A stretch of DNA of 64,000 nucleotides from Nannochloropsis oceanica (Eukaryota > Sar > Eustigmatophyceae > Eustigmatales > Monodopsidaceae). The position numbers were made by a program, and so were the translations under genes. This document shows, in pieces, positions 24,848-35,854 of the stretch (position 1 is its first letter; each line of letters starts with the position of its first letter). The notes below the pieces were generated by a model that worked only from the letters and a program-made list of their open reading frames with translations, was not told the DNA's origin and ran no database searches. The DNA is taken from NCBI GenBank assembly GCA_004519485.1, contig CP038109.1, positions 334,001 to 398,000 on the forward strand, read 5' to 3'.

Positions 24848-26354
24848 ATGAGTCTTATCGTTTCTTCCCTCCATTTTTGCCCATACAGTCACAAAATGCT
24901 CTGCGCCCCCTGGTGCCGTCCTTCCTCTTCCTCTGCCCCTCGTGGCCTCCGCGGCATGAACACATCACCACCACCGACCCTGGCGGCCAAGCAGTCATCA
25001 AATTCCAACGTCCATCCAACAGCTTTGCCTTACCAAGTGGGACTTCTCGATTTGACTGTTCCCAGCAAACACACTGGCGGTGGCGGCAGTAGTCAAGGCT
25101 ACACAAACCTTTTGCTCGCCAACGACATATGTATTGAGAAAGCCGTTCAATCCGTGAGTGACACGCTGTACATATACCTTCGTGAGGACCCCACCGCTGT
25201 GTCGGCTTCTGCTTCTGCTTCTTATTTACCTCCCTCGGAAAGTGCCCCGCTCAGTCCGACCACCCCCGAGTTGCGTGTGTACCTTTCGGAGCTCTATGGG
25301 CAGCTGTGGGATGTGTGTTATCTGCACAAAAATCTGCCCTTGGATGTGCGGATTCTGTACAATACCACGGAGCAGTTGTCCCTCTCTTCGTCTTCTACTC
25401 CGTTGCCTTCTGCTGCCTCTACTTCTGCTGCCTCTAATTCGCTCTCTCCTGCTGCTGCTCCTGCTGCTGTGTCAGGCAAGAAGAGCAAGAAAGAAAAAGG
25501 TAGCAAGGAGAAAGATGCCGCTGAACTGTCAGCAACATCATCGCTACTATCAAAGTCTTCGCCAAGACAAAAAAATATTCCCACTTCGTGGGAAGAAGCG
25601 TTGCTGAAGCCTGAGCTCCAAGTGGTCTTCATCCAACATAAGAACGCCAACTCGGAACAGCTCTCGAATGCGAGGCGAGAAGCATTGGTGAGTAGGAGTC
25701 GAAAGGAATGAAAGACGAAAGGGGAAAGAATGCTGATTTTTATACCATGTCATTGTATGATTACACATATGTTCACTCTTTCCTTCCTCATTCCCTCAGG
25801 GTCTCCCCCCTGTGCAGATCGAATGGCTTGACGACAGCGTCCACACAGCTCTCTCCACTTCCTTTTATTACTTGGAAGACGAAGACTCCCATATTCCACA
25901 CTTTCCGCGTGTGGCCGTCGGTGGAACCTTCGATCGCCTGCATAATGGACATAAAAAGCTATTAACACTCGCGGCGTGTGTCTGCCAAACGGAACTTACC
26001 ATCGGGATCACCAGCACGGAGATGCTGGCCAACAAAAAAAACGCGGCGCAAATCGAGCCCTTGGCCGATAGGATAGAAGCAGTACGAGCATTCCTTCACT
26101 CGGTGTTTCCCAACCTGCCTCTGGACATCGTGGTATTGAAAGACCCGTTTGGCCCTCCTGTGCATAATGAGAAATTCGATGCCATTGTAGTGAGTTCAGA
26201 AACGATTGCAGGCGCGGCCAAAATCAATGAATTACGGGTGGAGAAAGGATTTAAGCCGTTGGTAGTAGTGGTAACAAGGAGGACGGTGAGTAGTCTTTTG
26301 TCTTCGACGTTTATTCGGAACAATCTGCCGCCGAGACGGAAGCAGGGGAAGTAG
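24848..26354 (+). CDS. Phosphopantetheine adenylyltransferase (eukaryotic type)
   Basis: Two exons (24848-25687, 25800-26354) give about 464 aa, phase 0. The C-terminal 165 residues are a nucleotidyltransferase: VAVGGTFDRLHNGHKKLL holds the HxGH motif, ADRIEAVRAFL follows, and SSTFIRNNLP carries the second nucleotide-binding motif (ISST-type). It transfers AMP from ATP to 4'-phosphopantetheine in coenzyme A synthesis. The first 280 residues (from about LLDLTVPSK) are like the poorly understood N-terminal part of animal CoA synthase, with low-complexity Ser/Ala runs. The dephospho-CoA kinase domain of animal CoA synthase is absent, so this is a single-function enzyme. The presequence could be mitochondrial; an ATG at 24,896 is an alternative start. 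Confidence 0.88.
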
Positions 26355-27275
26355 GAGACTGGGGATGAGAGGAGCTTTGTGTTTGTATGAAAAAAAAGGC
26401 GGGGAATGTGTGTGCTGCAACAAGATGATGTATGATAACCTTCAAAAGAAAGCAAATAAAGGGAAAATAAGCCTCTATTTTTATTTCTCGCTAGGTGCAC
26501 ATATTTTTTAGCATTAGCAGCAGTGCGGCTTTCGTGACGTAGCGAAGCTCGAAGGAGGAAAGCTTGGCTTTTGACCAGTTTATACGTTGAATGGATACGA
26601 GCCTGCTCAAATTATCAAGTCAGTCATCTTGTTCAGTGGTCATGCACAAAAGTTAGTCACGTTTTTGGCACGGTACTTGACTTGTTGCACCAAAAAATCG
26701 AATAGATCAATCAGGTGGGCATGCCGTACCGTCCATGTCTGCTGGGTCGTGAGATCAAGTACAAAGTCACATACATAACCCTAACCCACAGAACCGTACA
26801 CGACTTATCAATATCATAATCCATAAAGATTGACAGAAGAGTATGAACTTACAAGAAAGCATTTTTTTTAACAGGAAGTTTGTCCAATCTGAGGTTCTCG
26901 GAACTGGTTGAAGGGCGAGTCCATCGCACGGCTGTCGCTTGCCGGCGCCAGAAACTTTAAGCTGATTCAGCGGAGACTTTCCATTGCCTCTCTAGGGCAA
27001 GCTCATGTGATTTGTGGTTAGGATATCATTCAGTCATGAGTGGGCTCCTAAAACCTCCCGATCAAATCGCGTCATAACCGTGTCTTCAATCGGAAGGATT
27101 TGTCATTGTGGTGTCGTCAACGTGCATCAATACCCTCATAGCGATCTGACACCACATGCACGTGCCGGGACTTGCAGGCTTCTCTAGGCCTTTAATTCGC
27201 ATACTTTCAAATATCGCTCACTTCTTTCCTCCTTCCACATGCTCCTCGACACCCCGCATACCTCGTCTAGCCATC
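26355..27275. other. Spacer, no gene recognised
   Basis: About 920 bp between two plus-strand genes. AATAAAG near 26,455 suggests the upstream 3' end. The remainder is mixed sequence without a credible frame, tRNA or repeat; it should contain the promoter of the PSII protein gene. Confidence 0.4.
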
Positions 27276-28143
27276 ATGCGTGTCCTCTCCATGACTGCCC
27301 TGGTGGCAATTGCTGGATCTGCCGTGGCCTTCGTGCCCCAGGGCCCCAAACCCAGGTAAGTACTTGGCAACGCGAGAGATTTGTAGATGAGTGTCGGTGC
27401 GTGGGCTTGTGTCACGCGAAGTGGCGAGAGTCACAGTGATGTTTCCTCCGGTCCGAGCAGAGGATCTTTTCAGTTGGCGGTGTTAGTACGAGCCTTAATT
27501 TGCGTGTATGCATGTGTACACTCACATATGTACATACTCAAACGTCAAAGTTGGGACACATTCATTTTATAATGCAGCATTCTTCCTCTTCGTTCCTCTG
27601 CACTTACTGATCATTTCCTCTTCCCTACCTTCCTTCCGCAGCGAGAAAATTAACATTGGCAAAGCGCTCCAAAAATTGGCCTTGGCTCCGGCGGTGGTCC
27701 TCGGCATCTATGCCGGCCCCATGATCCAACCCGTACACGCTGACGGCAGTGTCTCCGCCACTACCGTCCACCGTGCACAAGGGATATACGGGCCTCGCGT
27801 GATGGCGCTCAAGGACGCGGTCGCCAAGGGAGACTTCGACGCGATGAAGAAGGAGGATGGTGCGGCCACCCTTTACAATTCTGGCGCGTTTGCCCTGAAC
27901 CGCGTGCAGCAGAAGGTGGTGGCGAAGGCTTACGACGATGTCCGCGCTGCTGTTGCCAAGAAGGATGCGGGGGCGCTTAAGTCGGCATGGGCTGTGTATT
28001 TCCACGAGGCGGGTTTGGACAAGCCTAACCCTTTTAGGTTGGACGAGCCCGGGCAGAGTTACTCGGGTGACTTTGATTTCAGGAAAGGCTCGCCCTTGTT
28101 TGATAGGTATGCCGCGGAGTTGGCGGGTGAAAGTGGGAAATAA
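27276..28143 (+). CDS. Thylakoid-lumen PSII extrinsic protein, Psb31/PsbQ-like
   Basis: Two exons (27276-27355, 27642-28143) give 193 aa. The presequence is tripartite: an ER signal peptide (MRVLSMTALVAIAGS), the Phe motif AVAFVP, a basic transit part, then a thylakoid transfer segment (LALAPAVVLGIYAG) ending VHA before DGSVS, an AxA-type lumen cleavage site. The mature part is a small helical bundle (ARGIYG-like RAQGIYGPRVMALKDAV, KGDFDAMKKEDG, LYNSGAFALNR, KKDAGALKSAWAVY) and resembles diatom Psb31, a four-helix extrinsic subunit that supports oxygen evolution. The Psb31 name is from memory of the family pattern; lumen location is well supported by the sequence. A PsbQ' protein is the alternative. 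Confidence 0.75.
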
Positions 28144-29565
28144 TAGGACAGGAAATGGAGAAGACGGAAAGGGGAAGCGAGGGAGGGAGCAAGCATGGGT
28201 GGAGAGGCAACAATGGGATGGTCATGATATGGTGCGACCTAGAATGTCTTTGAAGTGGAGGAAAGAGATAAATGGAAGGGTGATTTAAGGGATGGAGATA
28301 TCTCGGTCGTGAACGCTTGGTGAAAGGAAAGAGACGCATTACATACCATTCGAGTGTTTATATTGGGAGTGAGGTCGAACGCGCACCGTTTCTTGTCTGC
28401 TGCAAGTGCGGTCGATCGGTTCACTACTCTCATGTGCGCTTCAGCAACTATGCAGATGCATTTGATTTATGTATGAACTAGCCTGGTATTTTTTATTTTT
28501 ATTTTATTTTAGTTTTATTACTAATTTATTTATGTCTCCCCGTTTTTAAGGCGCCAATTATGCCAGCCCGGACCAGTTTTTAACTTACCGGTTACATTGC
28601 CTAATAATTCAAGGCTGGCAAACGTGCACTGGTTACAACACTAGCGGCCCCCAAAAATGCGAGACCGTGCCGATCCACTGGCTCCGAGATTCGGCGAGAA
28701 CGTCAATCGAGGCCACGCTGCCTGTCTTCTCGTTCCCGCAACGTGCTGTTGCTGTAGCTTGCTGAGGCATCTTTCTCCCCCTCACCTTTCCTTGGACACC
28801 GACCCGGAACAAGCTCCTGGTCGTGACCAGTGTGCGTGAGTAAATAGCAAGCGTCTATTTTAGAGTGCTTGGTAAGGGTTGGGGAGGCTGGACTCGGCTC
28901 GGTTCAAGAAGCTTGGGGATATCAACACATTGTGTGCTCGCTTCCACGCCTAAGCAAGCCTCAATATGACTCACTAGAAAGAGGCAGGAAGTTCAAAATG
29001 GCCTTTCGACTTCTGCCTGGTGGCCCGGCACTTGACTCGAAGCAGAAGGGCATGCACTGTGCATCGTGTGCAGGATGCTGTGGAGCTGTGACAGGGTCGA
29101 GGACGGAGTCAGACACTGGGAGTGAGGTGGTGTCTTGCGGTTCCTGTCCATTCTGCTCATTCATCCCTCTTGTCTCATTTGCCCTGTCTACATACACACT
29201 GCACGCATCATACAGAGACTAGCACGTGTCATTTAGGTGCCGTTGGTGTCGTTAAGATTCCTACAACAGCATACGACGACGACCACGTCGAACCATCGAG
29301 CCCGCCAATGACAAGCAGCATATAAGGGGGCATTCGATAGGCACAACAGGTACGGATTCTAGGGGCTGATAGAGGGCGGAATGACAGCGATATGGTAGAG
29401 AGAGGGAAGATATAAGAAGCAGGAACGCGCGGGTCTCCGTCGGTCCGGTACTTGCGCTGTGAGTGAGACGCGAGGCATGTCACTTGGTGAAACCGCGCGT
29501 GTGATAATCTTCAAACCCACGGCCTAACCGTTCTCTTCTTTTCTCCTCCCACTAAGCTCAAACGG
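28144..29565. other. Long spacer, no gene recognised
   Basis: About 1.4 kb. Contains a T/A-rich island at about 28,480-28,530 and otherwise average composition. A frame at 28,869-29,222 is Cys-rich (CASCAGCCG) but lacks a homologue I know and any gene-like context. Confidence 0.4.
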
Positions 29566-32436
29566 ATGGCTAGGTTACCGCCAGATGTGGAGAGTGGCGG
29601 TGGCGAAGCCAACATAAGCGCCAGCAGCAGTAGCACCAGCACTAGCACCAGCATGGAGCACTATAGACGGAGGCAACGACCATGGTCATCGACTTGCAAC
29701 AGCTCCATCGGCAGCGATGCGAATTTGACCGGTGATAGAAGCAGTAGCGGCAGCAGCAGGAACAGGGACGAAGACAGGATACCTCATCCACCACCCCACT
29801 CATGTGGTTTCCCTCGCCGTCGAACCAAGTTCCTCTTTTCCTCCGTACTCCTCCCCTCTCTCCTTCTCCTCCTCCTCGTCCCCTTCCCACCATTTACCGA
29901 AGCATTCAACCTCCTCCACAAACTCCCCACATTTCGTCATCACCTTTTCTTTCAACCCGCCACTCCCGCGCCATCTGAAGGAGGGGGGAGCAATCCGCTC
30001 TCCACGAGCACCTACCTGACCCCGGGGGGGGATAGTGGGGGAGCAGGCCCGGACGAGCAGCATTTGTCGGGAGGTTCCTCCCTTGTTGATATCGCGCGTC
30101 GTCGCTTTTGGCGGTGGACCGTGTGGCGGAGGCTGTATCATTCATCGGTTGTCACTGTATTAAAGCAGCAGAGCACCCCTCTGGCGTCCTTCTTCTCGCC
30201 TCCCATGTTCACGCCCCGGAGACGATCCAGTCTTGACTCTACCTACACGAAACCGACCCCATTCCTGTTTTCTACCCCCGATGCCGGGCCTGTGATCGTT
30301 GCTTCATCTTCCACCGCATTCAATTCTGTGCACCTGGTGACACGTGCAGCAGCGCCGGAGCAGAAGTCTTTGGTGTATGTGAATGGGACTGAGGTTTCGG
30401 GACACCTGAAGTCCGGGGTGGTGTTGCCTTCCCCTCCCTCACGGTTTCAGCAGACATATAGAAGTAGCAAAACGGCGAAAGGTGAGGGTGGAGATGTAGT
30501 GGTAGATCCCCGGGCGCCGCTGAGCTTGAGTCTGATGGGAGAGTTTTGCATTGACAAGCCCGCATACTTACACATCGCCCCGACCAAGGCGGGGACCACG
30601 CCGTTGCTGTGGGTGACGCAGTTCAGTCTCACTCGACGAGGGTCCATCAGTGGGATCAATATATTTGGGAAGGGCCGGTCGTCGGTTGGGTCCACATGTC
30701 AGAAGATGTCGTCGCCCTCCCTCCCTCGCTCGACCTCGCCTTCCTCGAAGCCAGTGGCGCTCTCATCACCACCACAGCAGCAGCGACAGCAGCCGCAACG
30801 GCCTCATGCCCAAGCCTCCGCCCAACTTCACCCCCCGCCTCCCTCCACCCTCCTCCTCCAAGACCAGCAACCCCCGCCGTCCCTCTCCTCCTCCTCCCCC
30901 TCCTCCTCCTCCTCCTCTTCCAACCCCATCCCGGAAGAAATGAAACTCGGTTTCTCCTTCCGCTGGCCCAACGAAGTTTACAACCTACCTCCGCACACCA
31001 TCACGGGCTGTAGTGACGAGGCCCTCCTGGTGGCGGACGGTTTTTTGATGCCCGGGCGGTCGGACGGTGGGCTGTACGTCGTGCAGGACCCCGGCAAACC
31101 CTCGGAGAAAGTCACGAGCTTAACACGGCACAAACCGGGGTGGTTCTATCACAAGGCAACGTGGGTCGATCTTTTGGGGCCAGGGGGGCGACCGTGCCTC
31201 CTGACTGCGCGGGCGACGAAACCGTTTTTCGCGCAGACGGAGGGTGAGCTGGTGTTGCTGATGCAGCCGGAGGGGCCTTTCCCTCTGGCGGAATGGAACA
31301 CGCCCTGGGAGGAGGTGGTGCTCGTCAAGGGCCCGGACGTGATGTTCGATGTGGTGGACTTGGACCCCGAGGACGACGTTCTCGAAGTGTTTGCTGCCGA
31401 GTTTTTCAGCCGGAGACTGACGTTGCATCGGTTGAGGAAGGGTGATTGGAAAACGGGACGGAAGCCGAGGGTGCTGACAAGTGAGGTGTTGGACCATGCG
31501 CTGGGTCCGGCGTACAGCGTGGTGTTGGCCGACTTGAAGGGGTACGGGAAACCCTCGCACGTATTGGTGTCGAGTCATGAGTGTCAGTATGAGGGGTTGG
31601 TGGAAGGAGGGAGAAAAGAGGAAGTGGAGGGGAGCGGGGTGACCACGGCGGTTGCGGGAGCAGACTTACTTGCTGCTAGTGAGAAATTTGCGGGGCCAGG
31701 CTTGCAGGGTATGGCGGCGCGGGCGGCAGTGCTTGGGAGTAGCAACAGTGGTAGTGGGAGCGGAATGGGAGCGGAGGAGGAGGGGTTGAAAGGCGGGTCG
31801 TTGTTTGCGTACGAAATCCCCTCTAAATGGCGTGAACGCGTGCCGTGGAAAAGGAGCACCCTGGCCACGGGTTTCCACGTCAAGAGCTGGGGCCAGATTA
31901 ATCCAGGAGCCCCTGGATTCCCTTATGTCTTTTATCCGCACCGCTCTTTGAGAGGACAAGCCGGGCAGCGACCGTACATCCTGCTTGCGGGCGATTGTTC
32001 GCATGCTGCTTACATCTATCGACCTGTGGGGGCTCATGCGGGGGAGGGAGGGGGAGGGGAGGAGGAAATCGATGTGAGGTATGAGCCAATGGCACAGATA
32101 AATTGTGGAGGGACCGTCGGGTCGCTAGCAGTCGGGCATTTGCCCTTGGCAGTGGGAGGGGAAGATGAAGGGGGGGAGGAAGGAGAGGAGGAGGGGGATG
32201 GCTGGGCGAAGATATTCATTCCCAATTTTGACACGGACAAGGTATACGCGTTCTCGTTTGGGCCTGAGAAGGCCTCGCCTCAGGTCTGCCTTGGGTTAGA
32301 CCCTCTGTCCGTGCCCTCAGAAAGGTACCAGCGGTTGGAGGTGGAGAGAAAGGCCAGGGTGGCGGAAGAAGATGAGATTGTGGGCGCGATAAACACGTAT
32401 GCGAAGACACGGGGGGATAAGACTAAGATCTCGTAA
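29566..32436 (+). CDS. Unrecognised large protein with N-terminal signal anchor, possible beta-propeller
   Basis: A single exon of 956 aa that I cannot name. The first 85 residues are polar and Ser-rich with an RRR-K cluster, followed by one strong hydrophobic segment (FLFSSVLLPSLLLLLLVPF, about residues 90-110), so the protein is probably a type II membrane or signal-anchored secretory protein. The lumenal part has a disordered Ser/Pro/Gln insert near residues 395-460 and then ordered sequence (about 475-900) with recurring beta-type units such as DEALLVADGFLMPGR, GLYVVQDPG, DVMFDVVDLDPEDDVLEV and RPYILLAGDCSHAAYIYRP. These look like FG-GAP/propeller blades with Asp-rich loops, but this is inference. 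Long expected coding bias over 2.9 kb makes the gene real. Confidence 0.75.
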   Translation: MARLPPDVESGGGEANISASSSSTSTSTSMEHYRRRQRPWSSTCNSSIGSDANLTGDRSSSGSSRNRDEDRIPHPPPHSCGFPRRRTKFLFSSVLLPSLLLLLLVPFPPFTEAFNLLHKLPTFRHHLFFQPATPAPSEGGGSNPLSTSTYLTPGGDSGGAGPDEQHLSGGSSLVDIARRRFWRWTVWRRLYHSSVVTVLKQQSTPLASFFSPPMFTPRRRSSLDSTYTKPTPFLFSTPDAGPVIVASSSTAFNSVHLVTRAAAPEQKSLVYVNGTEVSGHLKSGVVLPSPPSRFQQTYRSSKTAKGEGGDVVVDPRAPLSLSLMGEFCIDKPAYLHIAPTKAGTTPLLWVTQFSLTRRGSISGINIFGKGRSSVGSTCQKMSSPSLPRSTSPSSKPVALSSPPQQQRQQPQRPHAQASAQLHPPPPSTLLLQDQQPPPSLSSSSPSSSSSSSNPIPEEMKLGFSFRWPNEVYNLPPHTITGCSDEALLVADGFLMPGRSDGGLYVVQDPGKPSEKVTSLTRHKPGWFYHKATWVDLLGPGGRPCLLTARATKPFFAQTEGELVLLMQPEGPFPLAEWNTPWEEVVLVKGPDVMFDVVDLDPEDDVLEVFAAEFFSRRLTLHRLRKGDWKTGRKPRVLTSEVLDHALGPAYSVVLADLKGYGKPSHVLVSSHECQYEGLVEGGRKEEVEGSGVTTAVAGADLLAASEKFAGPGLQGMAARAAVLGSSNSGSGSGMGAEEEGLKGGSLFAYEIPSKWRERVPWKRSTLATGFHVKSWGQINPGAPGFPYVFYPHRSLRGQAGQRPYILLAGDCSHAAYIYRPVGAHAGEGGGGEEEIDVRYEPMAQINCGGTVGSLAVGHLPLAVGGEDEGGEEGEEEGDGWAKIFIPNFDTDKVYAFSFGPEKASPQVCLGLDPLSVPSERYQRLEVERKARVAEEDEIVGAINTYAKTRGDKTKIS

Positions 32437-33477
32437 GATGAGGATGAATGAATGAATGAAGGGAAAGGGCGACGGGTGTATAGATCAGTTAAGGGACTGC
32501 AAATGAAGCAGAGGAGGGAAAGAAGAGGGGGGGGGGTTGACGGAAGGAAGGAAGTAGGGTAATAGACGGCTAGACTGTGTGTAAGATAACTCGTGAACAA
32601 TGCAAGCGATACCCTGTGCGTGGGGGGCTGTGGAGGATGCTTTTTGGGGGTAGGAAATGGTGACCTCCGGATTTATAAGGAGGGAAGGCATGTAATGATT
32701 ACGAAAATGGAAGAGGAAGGGATAGAGACTAAGAAAATTAGATGGAGATGGAGAAAACAAGGAAATTCAAGCTCAAAGACAATCAAAAGAACGAAAGGCA
32801 CGCAAGTAGACAACGCAACCAAGGAGGTCGACCATATTGTTTGTCGCTTTACCTTAAAATGGAAGCATAGAAGCGTCACGTGCGTTTGATTTCTTGCTTG
32901 GTTTCTTATTTTGTCTTTTTACATAATCCCTGCGCCTGAGAGTGAGGAAAAGTGTGTGCGCAACGATGTGTATAGGGGTGATGCGAAGCGACTGGTCGCC
33001 CATTTTATCTACTTATAATTTGAATGTCCCGAAGACTAGGAAGATACATTGATTGCTAGATCTATGTGCTTAAATAAAGAGACCTGTACATGCTAGCCAC
33101 GAAGTGACGCTTTATGCTCTGTATGCAGAACAAATCAAACAGCAGCTCACATACCCCCCCCCCTCGCCTTCAAACTTTGCGATGATAAATGTGTCTTTAT
33201 GTCCTTTGTAATTGTATGGTCATATATTTCCAACGCAAAATGTTGTTGTCTTGTCAGTATCGTACCTATGGCATCCTCTTCTGGTGCACCTGCAACCCCA
33301 CTCACTTGAAGTGCTTTTCTCTCTAATTGTTCCTCCCCTCTGCATCGCCCAACACTTGTTGTGTGATATTTCTGGCAAAATTCTGTTTTTGTACACCGTC
33401 GTTACAGATCATTCGCTCCCTCATATGGATCCGTCAGCTGTATGCTATAAGGGCGTGACGCGTTTAAAACATTTCTC
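32437..33477. other. Convergent 3' spacer
   Basis: About 1 kb between two convergent stops, AT-rich from 32,870 on. Short frames only; nothing I would call. Confidence 0.45.
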
Positions 33478-35469
33478 TCAAGTGGTGCCTTGCTTTACGC
33501 CATGGCGGGCTTTAAAAACACGCTTGTCGATCTCCTCCCGGAGCGCGCGAACGTCGTCATGGTTGTAGCCGGCAAATTTGGCCACCAGCCTGGGAATAAG
33601 GAGAATAATGGAAGAAGAGGGGGAAGGAGGGCGGAAGTTTAGAATGAGGAGAGGGGCCTCGTATTCTTTCTTCAGTTCTGCTCTTGGGGCCTTCACCCAA
33701 TTCCTCCTGACATCCCTCTTCTCAAACTCACGATATCCCACCCTGCTCGTCCATGTCCTTCAGGCTGAATGTGTACAACGGGCGCTCCTCTCCTGGATAG
33801 AGCTTGTTTTTCAATCTTGTAATCAACAGACGGTCGTGGAGACGGATGCATTTCTTAATACGCTCGCTGAAGGGGTCCTGGTGGGGTTATGCGAGAGGAA
33901 AGAAAGGAGGGAGGAGGGGAGGAAGGAAGGAAGGAGGGGCATCATAAAACTATGGGCACGTGTGCAACTTGGAAGACTTTGCGGAAATTCGTCGCTTTCT
34001 TTCACTCCCTATTTGCTTCATCCTCCACTGCCACACGTGGTATACAACCATAAAAGGCGTTTTCACCGAATATTCTTCTCCCTCCACGCCCTTTCTCCCT
34101 CCCTCCCTTCCTCCTCACCTTGACATAGTCTGTGGGGATGTAGTCATACTTGGAGCGGTAGATCCACAGCCGTTTATTGACAATCACCCAATACACAGAT
34201 TTCCACTCTGAGAGGAAGTGAGCAAGGTTGCAAAGGAAAAAGAGAAGGGTGGAAAGGGACGAAAGGGAGATGAGATATGTTGGTGTTGATTAGAAATTGG
34301 GGAATACAAAAGATCCTACATTAATACTTTAGAAACTTGCGAACAGATAATTAAATACGGCAAATATTGTGGAGAGTACTGACCTCGCACGAATAAACTG
34401 CGGGTGGAGACCCGTGCCAAGAGCACTCCCTCCGGCAGCTCAAGCGCGGCAGGCGAGGTAGATGTGAAAGCAGCCATACTCCTGGTTTCCGCACTTGTCT
34501 TGCCCGGCAAGTAGGGTGAACTGCCATTCGCCGCAGATGCGGGTGTCTCTGTCTCTGACCCTTCACTGCAGCTTGTTATGGCTACCTCAGGACTCCATTC
34601 AATATTCCAGCTGTCGTCGAGCTGACGTTCTGGCTGCTGCTGCTCCTGCTGCTGCTGTTTTCGTGATGTTGGTGAGGGCAAAGGCGACGTCTTGAAGGTA
34701 ATCAATGCTGCGTCTGCTCTGGAGGTAAGCTGACCAGTTGGAGTGGTACCCGCGGTCTTCGTGGCCGAAGGGGAGTATGGACTGTGGAGGGAGGAGGGAG
34801 AAAATAGAAGATGGCATGGGAGGGAACGGTGATAATAAACTTCCAACGATGAGCGGACACGTGCACCCTCAAATCAGACGGTACATTCTCGCCTTTACAA
34901 CCCCCCCAAAAGGCAAACCAAGACGTACTCAAAGGCTCTGACATCATCATACACGGGCTTGGTCACATGCGTAGGTTGATTATGATCCGCACGCGCTTGC
35001 TGAGACGTCGGGGAAGTAGCAATCGCCAGTGGCATTTGCGCCACCACCATGGCAACCGGGGCTCTCGCCTGGTGTACCATTTGAAAAGGCAACGGATTTG
35101 TAGTCATGGGGGCCGGGAGGGACTTGGACGAGGCGGCAAAGACGTCGGGTTCCTCGAAGGGATTTCCGACCGGGGTGGGCGGGGATGACGAACGAGAAGT
35201 GGCCATGAAAACCATTTTGCCCGACAGCGCGGCTGTGTCGAGGGAACAGAAGGGGAATTCTTCGGGCTGCGTGCGGGTGGGGGCGAAAGACGCGGGTAAG
35301 AAGTGGAGTATGAGCGAGGGAGCAAGGGGGTAGACGGGGAAAAACTACGCACACGTACATCTACACTTTTTACCTGGGCGAACGGATTGGTTACAGGCGT
35401 GGATGTAGGCACAGGGGGCGGGCAAAATGGGTCATCAAAAGGGCCCGAGTCGAAGAATCTGTCGGGCAT
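33478..35469 (-). CDS. PH-domain protein with NPF and DPF endocytic motifs
   Basis: Six exons (35469-35374, 35266-34929, 34781-34384, 34207-34119, 33877-33732, 33589-33478) give 392 aa, all in phase. The C-terminal 120 residues form a PH-like fold: LARVSTRSLFVREWKSVYW, RLWIYRSKYDYIP, KKCIRLHDRLL, PLYTFSLKD and a final helix RALREEIDKRVFKAR. The N-terminal half is disordered and carries short linear motifs used in clathrin adaptors: DPF at 13-15, NPF at 28-30 and NPF at 67-69, which in other eukaryotes bind AP-2 appendages and EH domains. A Gln-rich segment lies in exon 3. The combination suggests a membrane-binding trafficking adaptor; I do not recognise a named orthologue. Confidence 0.75.
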
Positions 35470-35854
35470 GGTACGCCTTGGCCGCCTGCTTGGTGGAGTG
35501 CGTGGCTTACGGGGATGGGCCTTCGCATGTGGAGGGATGGAGGGATGGAAGGTGGGTCAGGTGAGGAGAATGTCGAGAAGATTTCAACAAAAAGAATCGA
35601 CGGTGTCAGCATGATATCTACTGCACTATTCACTGGAGACAGCACACATCCCATCACACATACGCCTAGAACATCCCTCGAGGTGCCGCGCAAATGCCGG
35701 TCCTCACTGGGCTCTCCTCTGAAACGGCGCGGGTTCGGACAAAATTTCAAACGCCAACACCAAACAGTTGACATTTAAAAGACCCTTTTTGAAGTCAAAA
35801 TTTTGGTAGTTTATTTGTCCTCGCTTTTTGTTACACGCATCTGTAGCCCTATGC
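35470..35854. other. 5' region of the PH-domain gene
   Basis: About 385 bp between two minus-strand genes; no gene or repeat seen. The part next to 35,855 is AT-rich and probably holds the SLC30A9 3' end. Confidence 0.4.

Noticed and set aside
26777-26790. CCCTAACCC-like telomere word
   Set aside because: Only one and a half units occur, with normal genes on both sides; not a telomere or internal telomeric array.
28869-29222. 117-aa Cys-rich frame
   Set aside because: Cys spacing does not fit a known zinc finger and no initiation or splice context supports it.
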